Assembly: GCA_027579435.1 (NCBI GenBank)
Contig: JANBPK010001062.1
Span: forward strand, 16,476 to 80,475
Source of the DNA: Candolleomyces eurysporus
Lineage: Eukaryota > Basidiomycota > Agaricomycetes > Agaricales > Psathyrellaceae
DNA length: 64,000 bases
Reading direction: 5' to 3'
The notes under the pieces were generated by a model. The model saw only the letters and a program-made list of their open reading frames with translations. It made no database searches and was not told where the DNA came from. The translations under genes and the position numbers were made by a program. Shown one piece after another: positions 1-12,167 of this stretch. Every line of letters begins with the position of its first letter. Positions within the stretch are counted from its first letter, which is position 1.

Positions 1-409
1 ATGCTTTAGGTGTCATTCTGCGCCTTAGCCGGTTTGAATTTCCATGTCCGAAGCGATGCAATTCAAAAGATATGAAGCGGCGGTGCACATGACAGGCACC
101 GAAATAGAGGCGTCTAAGCATGGCTACTGAGCTCGAGCCTTGGCCTGAGCGGGAGGCATGTTTTCAGGCTTAAAGGTCACTGAGCCTTGATATATTCTTA
201 GAGGTCTCCGAGAGTTTTTTGCGAGCGTATTGCTACCAATGAGAAACTCATTGATTCGTATTCTGTATTGGGTATGTCAAGCGCTGACCGCTGACCAAAA
301 CTGACAGACACAGGTTACTGCACGGATGCCTCGTGCCTTTTGGGATAGTCTGCGTTTTCCTCCCATTCATTTCTTCACATGTACCTCCCATCTCGTTATT
401 CCTCGCACG
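1..409. other. Upstream flank of NLR-1, no gene seen
   Basis: This stretch has no convincing coding sequence. It probably holds the promoter of NLR-1. A weak TATA-like GATATATTC lies near 187-195. An in-frame ATG at 326 would extend NLR-1, but paralogues begin at the MPPK-type start, so I leave it out. Confidence 0.4.
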
Positions 410-2613
410 ATGCCTCCCAAGTCCAAGTCGCAGAAGAACGGCTTCCTGTCTCGCATGCGCAATCCCTTTGCGTCCTTCTTCCGAAGTCACATACGGGCTG
501 CTCAAGAACAGCATGAGCTCGCTGGAATCTCAAATGCATCCCCAAAAAGAACTCCGTCATCGTCACAACCCCCGCATGCACTTCAAGGCGCCATCTCTCG
601 AACGCCAACTTCCCGCGTCACCAATTCTCTGTTCTCGGGTGCCAGTAGCTTCGAGATGAGGGATGTTAATATTCACGGAACTGGATGTACAAATGAGACA
701 GTTGATGGTTTGTCCTGCTTTTTGGATTTCGTCGTGGTCACCACCAATAAGTTTGACGCTCTACCTATTACAGGCTGGAAATTGCTGCTGAACAACATTG
801 CCCGTAATGCCCTGCACGATTCAGATGCTCGATACGANCCCCCCGAAATGCGATGAAGACACCCGTAACGAAGTTGTCGATGAAATTATGGGATGGATCG
901 AGGGCCGTGGGTCTCCTCAGCGTTTGCTTTGCATGACGGGGGCCGCAGGTTCAGGCAAATCTGCCCTTCAGCAAACAATTGCTGAGAAATGTGGCCTGAA
1001 GACCTTGGCCTGCACATTTTTCTTCTCAGCGACCGATCCCACTCGCAATAACGTCAAGGCGGTCATCCCCACGATTGCATACCAGCTAGGAAGTCAAAAT
1101 GAAGCCCTCAAGAGTATCATCAAGGATTCAATCGAGGACGACCCGCTGATCTTCTCCAGCAGGCTGAGAAGCCAAATCAACTCCCTCATCATAAATCCTT
1201 GCAGACGTCTTCAAAGGGGTGACCTTCGCGCGCTTCCATACGCCATCCTCATCGACGGTCTCGACGAATGTTCCGGAGAGAAGCGTCAGGCAGAACTGCT
1301 GGCCGCCATCAAGCAATGTGTCCTCGCCGATGATCTTCCATTTCGCGTTTTCATCGCCAGCCGACCAGAGTTGGCAATTCGAAGCATGCTGGATCCCGGA
1401 GGCGGTCTACACGAGGTGGCTTATCACATCCAACTCAGCGACAAGTACGATGCCACAGAAGACATTCGTCGATACCTTTGGAGACGGCTGCTAGATATTG
1501 GCTGTAGGAGTCAAGGCGCTCGAGCAAGGTCCCGTCCATGGCCTACGCAAGAAGATATTGAAGTCCTTGTGCGTGCTGCGTCGGGACAGTTCATCTATGC
1601 GGCCACAGTTGTCAAGTACATATCGGAGCCTCGGAGTTCGCCGGTGGAGAGGCTGAAGATAGTGGTCACCTGGACGCCTCGTGAAGGCCAGCTCGCAAGA
1701 CCTTTCGAAACGCTCGACACTCTCTACAGCAACATCTTGTCCGCCGCGAAGTTTGCGTACGAGAACGTCGATACGCATTCCAGGCGTGACTTTCTCCTGC
1801 TCTTTCGAGCGTATCACATAAACTTTACCACTGGATTCAAAGAGAGGGCGTCGGATCTAGTGGGACTTCAGTTCGACGCTGAAGTCCTGAATGCGACGCT
1901 GCACCTGGAACCTGGGGCGCACGAAAACCTTATGTCGGATTTACACTCCCTCGTGACTCTCAGGGATGATAACGGGACCATCAAGCTGTACTTTTATCAC
2001 AAATCTCTTTCGGATTTTCTGGAGCAGGAAAGCCGTTCGAAGAGTTTCTTCATGCCAACATCCCGCGTTCACACTTACATCGCCAAATGCTGCCTTCGAA
2101 CCATTATTCGTTGTCCTTTGGAACTCAATCCTCGTGCGTACACATCCACGGAATTCAAATTTTCGACGCTGACTCGACTTGTTATCGATAGTTCCGCAGA
2201 ACCGGGACAAGCTCCCATCCTCCAGCGTAAGACTGTCCAGTAGCCTACGCTCTTTGATGGTAGCCTTGGTTCACCTGCCGTTGTTTTTGCTTGGGGCCAC
2301 TCCTTCCATCGATGCTGATCTTGTCTCATTCACTCAGCGTGGTGGATGGCAAAAGATTGATAGGCTGCTTCCTCCAGCGTACCATAACAATACTTCGGCT
2401 TTCTCTGATTGGGAAAAGATGTTTGGACGAGTTATTGACCGATTTCAAGTATGTCTTTTTTTCCGTTGTTCTTTCGTCACAACTTACGACATCTATCTAC
2501 TCAAGGACCGAATCCCTGAAGTGGCTAAAGATATGCAACGGTTTATTAGAAAGCGGAAGCGTGAGCTTTCGTTGGATTCTGATTTTGCAAATGACACCGC
2601 TTGTCTTTGGTGA
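410..2613 (+). CDS. NLR-1: NACHT-domain STAND NTPase
   Basis: Four exons (410-707, 774-2133, 2192-2448, 2506-2613) give about 673 aa. Residues 1-99 are a basic, probably disordered N-terminus (MPPKSKSQKN start, shared with NLR-3 and NLR-4) ending in a short SGASSFEMRD motif. The NACHT NTPase follows, with Walker A GAAGSGKS near 155-162, the FFFSATDPTRN segment, Walker B AILIDGLDEC near 256-265 and the sensor-like FIASRPE. A winged-helix-like region and a small tail with FTQRGGWQKID complete it. Such proteins are signal-transducing ATPases in fungal non-self recognition and cell death; a specific role here is inference. No WD40, ankyrin or TPR repeats are present. The N at 838 adds one base; ignoring it keeps the frame (YDPPKCDED as in paralogues). 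It is the first gene of a tandem array. Confidence 0.85.
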
Positions 2614-3072
2614 TTCTACCGGGCCGGACAGGGACAGAGGTTTCGCTGATAGAGGCTACCATGTATACGTTTCTGTACCTTTGCTTGATGACCTAACGAA
2701 TCATGAGGACGGCGCAAAGACAGCTACTAGTACTACCCTATCCAGAGCTCTCCGCTAGATCGATATCTTGCCAATACGATTCCTCTTGTATGGTGAAAGG
2801 GAATCGTCGATCGATGTTCGAAAAACTAAATTTAACGAACTCGCGCCTCAAATTTGAGTTGCAGGATACAAAAGGACTACCGGCTTCAGTTCGAGTTTGT
2901 CGGATTGAGGAGCCAATGGAAGGATCACACCCAGGCATGGAAAGCGGGAGTGCCTATATATACTCAGGGGCTTGTATGGCTGTGCCAGGTTACTAACCAC
3001 ATCCCGTGCTGGTTTGCTGTCGCTTGCCATCCTGCTTGTTTCCTCCGTTCATCATCATACTGAAATCAGACG
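2614..3072. other. Intergenic NLR-1/NLR-2, promoter of NLR-2
   Basis: No gene is visible. The 3' part must hold the NLR-2 promoter, including a TATATATA tract listed separately. Short reading frames here do not match the paralogues. Confidence 0.5.
2955..2962 (+). promoter_or_regulatory. TATA-like element before NLR-2
   Basis: TATATATA lies about 110 bp upstream of the NLR-2 start codon at 3073, a plausible distance for a fungal TATA box. It is the only such tract in this intergenic region. Confidence 0.4.
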
Positions 3073-5270
3073 ATGCAGCCATCGCCAAAGCAAAGGAGGC
3101 GTCACTTGCTCAGGCTCTTCAAAGCCGGTAGACATCCGGAGCAGCTGCAACCGTCAGTCGACACAACCACAGACCATTCGGGTCGATTATCGCCAGGTAT
3201 GCTCTTCCTATCGACCATTGCTGCCATCGTAGACTCGTTTTGATTTTCGTTGAATGGTAGTGGGGTCCATGGGCAGCTCGCACAAGGATGCATCTACTTC
3301 GCCCTCGGGCTTTCATTCAATATTCGCAAACGCCTCTAATTTTCAAGTGAGCGATGTCCAGTTCGTGACCACATCTCGCCGAAGTGAACAAACATTGGAT
3401 GGTGAGTTACCGTTCGTCCCTTTGTAATAGAGTAATCTTAAATATATCGTGTCGTTGGATGGTTCAGGTTGGAAGCTATTATCAGAGAAGGCCGCCCCCA
3501 ATGCCCTTCACAACTCCGTCGCCCGAAATACCTCACCAAAATGCGACGAAAGCAGCAGTGTTGTTCTCGATGAAATAACGGAGTGGATAGAGGATCGCCA
3601 GTCACCTCAGCGTTTGCTTTGCTTGACGGGGCCAGCCGGATCAGGGAAATCCGTTATGCAACAAATGATCGCTGAACGCTGCTCAGACAAGAACATCCTC
3701 GCCTTGACATTCTTCTTCTCCGCCACAGACCCATCCCGAAATACCCTTTCTTCTATCGTTCCAACCATGGCGCTACAGCTTGGGCAACGCTATGCGACCC
3801 TCAAACAGTTCATCGCGACAGCTGTTGCAGACGACCCAGCCATCTTACTGAACTCGCTACAAAATCAGATGAATACCCTCATTGTGAACCCCTATAAATG
3901 CCTTCAACGACAGAGCACGGGAAGTGCCATCGCCACCCTGCCGTACGTCATACTCATCGACGCCCTCGATGAATGTCGGGGTGAGGATCGTCAAGCAGAA
4001 GTGTTAGCGGCCATCGGAGGCTGTCTTCTTGACAGCGACCTACCCTTCCGCATCGTCATCGCCAGTAGCCCGGGACGGGCCATTCGTAGTGCGCTGGAGT
4101 CTGGGGGTTATCTTCATCAAGCGGCCTACCTCATCCCACTTAGCCTCGGGTTCGATGCCTCGGAGGGTATTCGTCAATATCTTCGAAGGAGGTTCCAAAA
4201 CATTGGCCTACGAAGCGGCAACATAAATTGGTTTACCATGGAACACATCGCGGCCCTTGCAGAAGCTGCTTCAGGGCAGTTCATCTATGCCGCGCTGGTT
4301 GTGAAATACGTATCAGATCGTCGCAGGCCGCCACTCGACAATCTTCGCCGAGTTCAAGCTTGGTCAAGTACATTGTCTCATTCCCAACAAACATCGTTTC
4401 CACCACTTGACGTCCTTTTCGCCAACATTCTGTCAAACGCGAAAGATTGCTACAAGAAAGTCCCCGGCAATCCCGATCACGACTTCCTCCTCCTTTTCAG
4501 GGCCTATCATCTCAAGGATGGTATCCCTCTTGATTGGGACCCTTCACTCAGAGATATCAAAAATTTCAATCGAATTCTCAATCTTGAAGAGAATGCCCAT
4601 GAAGTTCTCATCCAGGATCTCTACTCTCTTGTCGCTTTCANCACCCATATACGGTGGTGGCCTGCGGCTTGATTTTCGTCACGCATCCTTTTCACATTTT
4701 TTGGACAACGAAAGTCGTGCGGGAGCCCTGTTCGTCCCGCGTTCGCGCGCTTGTGCCCACATCGCAAAGTGTTGTGTGAGCAATATCGATGGATGTCCAT
4801 TGGAATCTAGTGAGTAGTCATACGCGACCGCTTGATCTGGTTCGATTTACCGAATTCACCTTTATTAGTCCGAGATAAAACATCTCAGAGTGTCCTTGCC
4901 CAACTTTCGTGCGATGCCCTCCCTACAGTGCTCAATCCTGACTCAGCCGTGTATATATATGAAGAACTCGTCGACTTCACCCGGAAGAATGGATGGCCAA
5001 AAATCGATAGGATGATATCTTCTAGAAAATACGTGAGCGACGGAAACGCCACTGGGGTGTTAGAAGGATGGGTGCGTGCCTCCTCGACTGTGATTGACAG
5101 TTTCAAAGTTCGTCATTCTATACTTTCTGTCAAAATAGGCGACTAACCGTTTCTTTCAGGACCATAGCTCAGACTTTGTCTCGGTCTTAGAAAAATATCG
5201 CGAGAAGTGGACCAATGACCGTCAAAGCATTAAGGACGTTGAAGGCTTGGGCTTTGATTTTGGTACCTAG
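3073..5270 (+). CDS. NLR-2: NACHT-domain STAND NTPase with altered sensor motif
   Basis: Five exons (3073-3196, 3261-3401, 3468-4809, 4869-5107, 5160-5270) give about 651 aa. The N-terminus is very basic (MQPSPKQRRR) and has one more intron than the paralogues. The short motif reads NASNFQVSDVQFV. The NACHT part has Walker A GPAGSGKS and Walker B VILIDALDEC. The usual ASRPE after the next strand is ASSPG, so the arginine is lost. The tail has FTRKNGWPKID and ends in a charged helical last exon (EKYREKW). The N at 4641 is one surplus base: without it the frame runs on into the conserved FSHFLDNESR block. It is closest to NLR-3 by its PLESS exon junction and tail. Confidence 0.83.
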
Positions 5271-5618
5271 AGTACATGGCCGAGAAGCGCCTTCGGTTCT
5301 CGTACTTTGACAACATGAATGAATGAATCGATGTAGCCTTTCACGTCTTTCCAACGCGTCCTATCCAAGTTGAAAGACAACGTAACTACATAGCAGACTT
5401 TAGGCGTGTAGTGCTCACTCGCTTCCGCCCGTCTTGCCAGGTGACAAGTACTGCACAAAGTAGTCCAAAAACAGCTAGACATTTTTTTTTATATACACGC
5501 CACACACCGGCACCAGTGTCACGCGGCATGAGGCATCTGACTGTAGCCCACAATACACAATGACAATGCTTACCCTAGTCCCCATTCTCCAGCATGAGCC
5601 TTGGCCCCCGCCTTTGAC
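5271..5618. other. Intergenic NLR-2/NLR-3
   Basis: This 348 bp gap holds the NLR-2 3' end and the NLR-3 promoter. No coding or structural feature could be supported. Confidence 0.5.
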
Positions 5619-8086
5619 ATGCCGCCAAAGCACGAGAGACGTCGTTCGTTCAGGCGTCGGTTTTTTAGCTCTTTTTCTTCGGTCTTCAAGAGGCGCGATG
5701 GACAAGAATCAAATGCTGAAGTTGATGGGCTGCACGGTTTGCCAGCGCGGACTGGCTCTTTCACAAGTTCCAGAGAATTTTCAAGTGGACCACTACCAGG
5801 TTCGTCAATCCTTCTCGCTCCTTCTCCAAAGGCTAATTGTAGCTATGCTTTATGTAGATGGAATGGCACAAAGCACCCACAACAATGCAACGCACCCCAG
5901 TACCAACGTCATTCCGACGACTTGGCAATCCAGCATTTCTCCTCAAGAATTGGAAGGGGACGACGACCCTGAAGGATCATCATCCTGGATGTCAAAGACG
6001 GTCTCCTTTTTCTCAAATGCACGACGTGTTCGGGCGAGGGATATAAATTATGTGGACGCACCCAGTGCCAGTCATGTCACTGTGAATGCTGGCCTCGACC
6101 TGAATGAATGGCAATCAATGGAAGGTGTGCACTCCAAAGCAGTTGATTTCCTTTATTGTCAAGGACACTAAGTGTCCTACCTTCACCAACAGCCTGGAAG
6201 CTGTTGTCAGAAAATAGTGCGCCAAACGCACTCCACAACGCCGATTCTAGGTCCAGTCCTCCTGGATGTGATGACGGTACCCGTGTTGGGATCATCAGCG
6301 ACATTATGACTTGGATGAGGACTCGCGATCCTCCCCGGTTGCTCTGCATGACGGCTGCCGCAGGCGCGGGCAAATCAGCGCTGCAAAAAACGATTGCTGA
6401 GCTTTGCGCAAAGTCGGATATCCTTGCGTTAGCGTTCTTTTTCTCTGCCACAGACTCATCTCGAAATACACTCTCAGCCATCGTCCCGACTATGGCGTTT
6501 CAACTAGGACTTCACAATCCGGCGCTCAAGCGGTATATCGCGTCCGCTGTCGCTGAAGACCGACTCATCTTCTCGAAATCGTTGAAAACCCAAATGGATA
6601 CCCTTCTCGTCACCCCTTTTAGGCGCCTGCGAAGCAACAAGCGCTTCAACCCAAATGCTTTCCCGTACGCTGTTCTCATTGATGGCCTCAGCGAGTGCAA
6701 CGGTGAAGATCGTCAAGTAGAACTGCTAATCGCTATCAAGAGTCACCTACTCGCCAGCGATCTCCCATTTCGAATCTTCATTGCCAGTAGGCCGGAACCC
6801 GTCATTCGCACTGCTCTCGAACCGGGGGGCTTTCTTGACGGGGTAGCCTACCATGTGCAACTCAACGATCATTATGACGCCACGAACGACATCCGCCTGT
6901 ATCTCCGGACCCGGCTCAGCGACATTGGCCTCCGAAGTGGCGATCCCAGAGCCAGACCTCCCAAGTGGCCCAGAGAGAAAGATATTGAGGTTCTTGTCAA
7001 GGCTGCTTCCGGGCAGTTTATCTATGCAGCGACGGTGTTCAAGTACGTATCCGACCAGCGCAAGCCGGTGGATAGTTTACACCTGATTATCACCTGGACA
7101 CCAGACCTAGATAACCCAGCCAGTCCATTCGAAAAACTCGACCTCTTTTATACCAGAATATTGTCAAGCGCAAAGGAGACGTACGAAAAACTCCACACCA
7201 ATCGGGGACGCGACTTCCTCCTACTCTTGAAGGCTTACCTCCTCAAAGATGCTTTTCAGGATGGATGGGACCAATCATTCAGCTGTACCGCAAATTTTAA
7301 CAAGATTCTCAACCTGGAAGAGATGGCCCATGAAGCACTAATCGAGGACCTACGCTCCCTCGTGACGATTGAAGCAGCATCCGGCGACCCGCGTCTTCGG
7401 ATGTACCACGAATCTTTTTCGGATTTCCTGAACACCCCGATTCGTTCAAAAGATCTCTTCGTGCCACACTCGCGCATCTACGCTCACATTGCAAAATGCT
7501 GCTTCCGGAATATCAGTCGATGCCCACTGGAATCCAGTATGCTACTTTCTACCAGTCCTTGACTCTCCTCTGATTTTTTTTCTAGTTATAGAATACTGCA
7601 GCAACCCGGAGCACGAGATCCCTCAAGTAGGGAGCACAGAAGAATTCTCTCTCACGGCAACACCGACTCCTGCCCTATGTGAAGTGTCGTGTCTGGGGCT
7701 TATTACGTGTCTCAACTCGCCCACTAGCATCGATATCGATAATGAAATTATCGGATTTACCCGTGGTCATGGATGGGAAAAGGTCGATACGTTGATATCT
7801 TCGAGTTCGAAGGAGCGTCCCAGTACCGAGTCTAAGAAGCAGTTACTCCTCGAATGGGTGCGCACTTTCGCAACCCTCATTGCGCGTTTTCAAGTCGGTC
7901 GTGTTTCCTCTCCCTCATCTTCATGATGAAGTGAACTGATCTTTTCTCTTCTTGCTCATATAGGGAGCGGAACCTGAACCGGCGGCGATCTTGGAGCGGT
8001 ACCGCGAAAAGTGGAAGCGAGGCCTCCAACAATTGGAGAGATTTGAAAGGGAAATCCACCGCAGCAGTTCGTTGGGCTCGATGTAG
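5619..8086 (+). CDS. NLR-3: NACHT-domain STAND NTPase with altered Walker B
   Basis: Five exons (5619-5799, 5858-6124, 6193-7536, 7586-7893, 7964-8086) give about 740 aa. The second exon could instead begin at 5843, adding five residues in frame. The start MPPKHERRRS matches NLR-1 and NLR-4. The N-terminal motif is FFSNARRVRARDINYVDA. Walker A is AAAGAGKS. Walker B reads VLIDGLSEC, where every other intact paralogue has GLDEC, so an acidic residue is replaced by serine. The tail has FTRGHGWEKVD and a last exon with ERYREKWKRG. A second copy of a last exon lies just downstream (8174-8320) in a compatible phase and might be used alternatively. ATP turnover may differ from its neighbours; this is inference. 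Confidence 0.85.
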
Positions 8087-8114
8087 AATTCAAGCTCAAT
8101 ATTGTGATTTTCTG

Positions 8115-8320
8115 ATGTGGTTTCCACTTGTTTTGAATTGGCACTGTCAATATTTATTCTGTCAAATTTTCAGGAGAGAAAACCTGAGGTGACCCCATTC
8201 ATGACCGAAATTCTTGAGAAGTGGAAGCGTCTTGACCACGGAGGGCCTATCTCGATCCTCGACACTGGCGCACTTGCTCTCGCTAGGGACCAGATAATCA
8301 CTGTTTGGGTGAGCTCATGA
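8115..8320 (+). pseudogene. Duplicated NLR last intron end and last exon (relic or alternative terminal exon)
   Basis: From about 8115 the DNA resembles the last intron of NLR-4 (from 11180), and from 8174 it closely resembles the NLR-4 last exon at 11237: both begin after CAG with GAGAGAAAACCTGA and encode an ERKPE..TPF..E.LEKWKRL peptide. The reading frame stays open to TGA at 8318-8320. No NACHT gene body precedes it. It may be the remnant of a deleted array member or a partial duplicate. Its phase-0 acceptor at 8171-8173 is compatible with the NLR-3 donor at 7894, so alternative splicing of NLR-3 onto it is possible. Confidence 0.7.
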
Positions 8321-8967
8321 ATCCGGTTTCTGGACTGTGATTTAGACGAAGCCGAAATGAGCGCTTTAGGAGGCATTCTTCCGAAACCCATCTGCTTCAC
8401 ATCGTTCCTTGGATTCGCACCTGTGGTGAATGGGCCGATGCTTTGCACAGCAGTTCTCTGAGGCATTTTAAATTGTGGGGGCTTCATGGCATCCTGCGAA
8501 GCGCTTCGGGTGTTTGTCTCTAAACGTGGACAATGGCGATAAAGGATGCACACAGGGACGACATACTGAATTGAGCGGCGGAGCTTAAAGCTCACCATCA
8601 CTGCAAACTTGAATGCTTGGCGGCAAAGGCTCAAGGGTACTTAACATACACAACAATGTCCCCAAGTCAAAATGCCTCGGAATTCGTGCTCGGGCAATAG
8701 GAGGCGCTAGGTTAAACGAAACTGCTTGCAGAGCTTGGGCTAACTAGAGATTGCGACACACTTCACCTTCGGACGGTCTAGATTGTATTTGAGTGTTGGG
8801 CGCTAATCAGCCCTGACACGATGGCTGTCCAGGCTATGCCCATCGACATCTTCCTTTCAGGTCCATACACGTTCACACACACACTTGTCAACTGCAGGTG
8901 TAGCAATCTGATACCCTTCCCCACTGTCACCCCCTCGGTTCTATTGCCCTCGCAGTCCCCTTTCTCG
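8321..8967. other. Intergenic before NLR-4
   Basis: No gene is supported. A 154-codon frame on the minus strand (8170-8634) overlaps the duplicated last exon and has no conserved motif, so I treat it as chance. The NLR-4 promoter must lie in the 3' part. Confidence 0.45.
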
Positions 8968-11380
8968 ATGCCGCCTAAAGACAAGAAGCCTGGGCTGCTA
9001 GCCCGCGTTTACCGCTCGTTCTCTGCGCGCTCTAGGCGGGTCAGCAGACATGCAACAGCTCACAATGAGGAAGAGTCGTCTAGAAATGCCAATGAAAACT
9101 TGCAGCTATCACCGATATCTCACCAACCCTCGACGCCGTCTCCCCATTCGCTCCCCGAGAACAGCGGCGACCAGACGGTTCAAGACCCCTTCTNCCCCCC
9201 CAGTTGTTCTTGGTGAACAAGAGACCCGACATGTACAGATTTTAGATGCTGGGGCATCAGTTACGAATCCAGGCGCTCAAGACCTTCGCATTTGGCGACC
9301 GCCCGCTACTCGAAGCCCCAGATCCCCAGCACCCTCGATCTTATCAGGCGCCAGCGACTTTCAAATGGGGGCTTTGCAGTACATCGATGCACCACATGCT
9401 CGTCGTATAACGCTCCAAAGTCCGGGCAATGAGCTCGTCAAGGTCGATGGTAAGATCTGATTAGATCCCCCAACCAGAAACATCACTAAGGGTTCGTTTA
9501 ACACCATCTCGATGATTGCAGGCTGGGGATTACTGCTGAGGAACGCTGCTCCTAATGCAATGCACGATTCCGATGCGCGATGCAANCCCCCCAAAATGCG
9601 ATGAAGACACCCGCGTCGACGTTATCCGCGGGGTCACGGAATGGATCACAGATCGCAAATCTCCCTTACGCCTACTCTGCATGACAGGGGCTGCAGGCGC
9701 TGGAAAATCAGCCTTGCAGCAGACGATCGCTGAAATATGTGGAAGGAACAAGACCCTTGGCTCTTCATTCTTCTTCTCAGCTAACGATTCCTCCCGCAAC
9801 ACCTTAAAGGCGGTTGTACCCACCATTGCATACCAATTGGGAAGCGCAAATATCATGCTCAAGAAATGGATTACGATCGCAGTGGAGAATGACCGTTTGA
9901 TTTTCTCCAAATCCTTGAAGACCCAGGTATTCGCTCTCATTGTGCAACCCTTCAGGCGCCTTAAGGCGGACTTGGGGTTGGGAATCAATAGCCTGCCGTA
10001 TGCCATCTTGATTGACGGTCTCGACGAGTGCATGAAGGAAGAGCGCCAAGCAGAGCTGTTAACCGTCATCAAACAATGCTTTCTCGAGAGCGACCTCCCC
10101 TTTCGCATCTTCATTGCCAGTCGGCCGGAGTGGGCAATTCGGACCGCGCTGGAGCCTGGGGGTGACCTTCACGGGAAGGCCTATCACATACAACTCAGCG
10201 ATGATTACGATGCCTCAGAAGATATTGCTCGATACCTTCGAAGGAGGTTTCAACCTATTGGTACCCGAATTGGAAATACCGGATGGTTCACTGAGGCCGA
10301 CATTCAGGCCCTTGTGCGGGCAGCGTCTGGACAGTTCATTTATGCCGCGACAGTGGTCAAGTACATATTGGAACGTCGAAGCTCCCCTGTGGAGAGGCTG
10401 GACATAGTCCTCACATGGACACCGCATGTACATCAAAGTGCACGACCTTTCGAAGCCCTTGACATACTTTACACCAACATTCTGTCGGCGGCGAAGGAAG
10501 CATACGAAGAAATCGATACTCACAAAGAACGCGACTTCCTCCTATTTCTTCGGGCTTACCAGCTCAACGCCAGCTCCGGCCTTTTTTGGGGAGCCCCCCG
10601 ATTTCCCGTTCATCTTCTATCCGCACTCCTTGGCCTGGAAAACCGGGGCGAACTTTTTCTGCTTTCAGATCTGCGCTCCCTCGTGACCTTCGACAACGAA
10701 GGTGACGGTAAAATGCGTCTACGATTCTACCACAAATCATTCTCCGATTTCATGGACCAAGAAAGCCGTTCACAAGATTTGTTTTGCCCGGCATCTCGTG
10801 TGCGCGCTCACATCCCCGGGTGTCTTCTTCGGGCTATCGTTCGGTGCCCTTTGGAATATGATTCTTGTGAGTATTACGAGTAACGTGCAGAGACAAGACT
10901 GTTATCACTGATCTCGGTTTTAATTCTTAGTGCCGAAAACATGGAAGGAGCTCCCACTCCCCGCGGCTCGTAGAGATCAGTTGTTCATGGCAATCCGGTA
11001 TTTGCCGTGGTTCTGTTCCAATCCCGTACCCGCCAGCGATGAACTGGTTGACTTCACCGAGAACGATGGATGGCAAAAAGTGGACAAGTTGCTGCCTCTA
11101 ATGGACCGATGGGGGTCTGCGATTGGACAACAAGGTTGGACAAGCCGTTTAAGTGCCATTTTTGACCATTTAAAGGTGTGTGGTTTCTACTTGTTTCGAA
11201 GCGGCACTAGTAATATTTTGTTCGTCCATCTCTCAGGAGAGAAAACCTGAATTGACCCCGTTCCTGACCGAAAATCTTGAGAAGTGGAAGCGTCTTATTT
11301 GGGACCTTCCTCTTGAGGACTGGGATGGCGGTGAAAAGAAAAGGGCTGGCCAGGAGAGTAACGGTGTTCCACAGCCCTAG
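8968..11380 (+). CDS. NLR-4: NACHT-domain STAND NTPase
   Basis: Four exons (8968-9449, 9522-10866, 10931-11175, 11237-11380) give about 737 aa once two surplus Ns (9194, 9586) are ignored. Each N precedes a run of C, and skipping it restores the paralogous frame. The N-terminus is basic (MPPKDKKPGL), followed by a Pro/Ser-rich stretch and the motif SGASDFQMGALQYIDA. The NACHT core has Walker A GAAGAGKS, FFFSANDSSRN, Walker B AILIDGLDEC and FIASRPEW. After the second intron comes LPKTWKE and FTENDGWQKVD. The last exon (ERKPELTPFL...EKWKRL) is nearly duplicated at 8174. NLR-1 and NLR-7 share its exon-junction sequence, so these three form one subgroup. It is the last gene of the left array and converges on the Qa-SNARE gene. 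Confidence 0.85.
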
Positions 11381-12167
11381 CGTGCCCTTCATTGCTTACT
11401 TCACTGTACCTCCAATTTGGTCGAAGGAGAAACTAATCTCCTTCGCCTAAATCCTAGCTTTCTTCACATCGTACAGATCCAAGCGTAATTTAATACAACT
11501 CGGCATTGGCACAGGTAAAGTTCGGGCCGAATGGGGCGAGCAGGAAGATAGTGCGAAACGGTCTGCAGAACGAATCTTATACGATAGCGCCCTTTCGTTC
11601 CTGGGAGCACCACACTTAATCTCATGAACAGTTTAATGAAAGGCACCTGGAATGCAACCTGTCAGTTAGGGCATAGCATAAATCAGGAGGTCAATGGCTT
11701 CGACACATACAACGCATCGGAGGCAAGATATCGCCTGTGTCTGTATGGGTATGATTGAGAGCGTCTCGTATCAGAGCATAATTAGAGTACGTATAAGCTG
11801 AGGCCTGGGACTTCGGGAGAAGTCCATCTCGATGATCTCGAGGCATTCAGAGCACCTTCAGACTAAATCCCAGCGGATAAATAGGGTATATAATACAGGC
11901 CCTGTTGGGAAAGTGTATAAATCTGCGTAAACCCCAGTCACCCAGTCAGCCGATGAAAAGACACAGGAATGACAGAACGCACCGTACATAATACATAAGT
12001 ACACGTTCACAGTGGTAACTAAAAATTGAAGAGATATAATATGTCCACGAGCGAAGGAAAAGTGGAGAGGCAATGCCTCGAAATTACAATGTCTTTAACA
12101 GTAGCGTCAAAAAAAGAGTGGAATATAATAAATGGATTCAAAATCAAGGTGACATGGGTATAGATCG
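11381..12167. other. Convergent intergenic region NLR-4 / Qa-SNARE
   Basis: This 787 bp stretch lies between two converging genes and should hold both 3' UTRs. I see no gene, repeat or RNA feature in it. Confidence 0.5.

Noticed and set aside
326..410. Upstream in-frame start of NLR-1
   Set aside because: NLR-3 and NLR-4 also begin with the MPPK sequence at the downstream ATG, and the upstream extension has no counterpart.
8170..8634. 154-codon minus-strand frame between NLR-3 and NLR-4
   Set aside because: It overlaps the duplicated last exon, has no motif or splice-consistent extension, and looks like a shadow frame.
9530..10114. 194-codon antisense frame across the NACHT core, with similar frames in NLR-5 and NLR-8
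   Set aside because: It recurs only because the sense NACHT codons are conserved; it starts and stops irregularly and has no independent signals.
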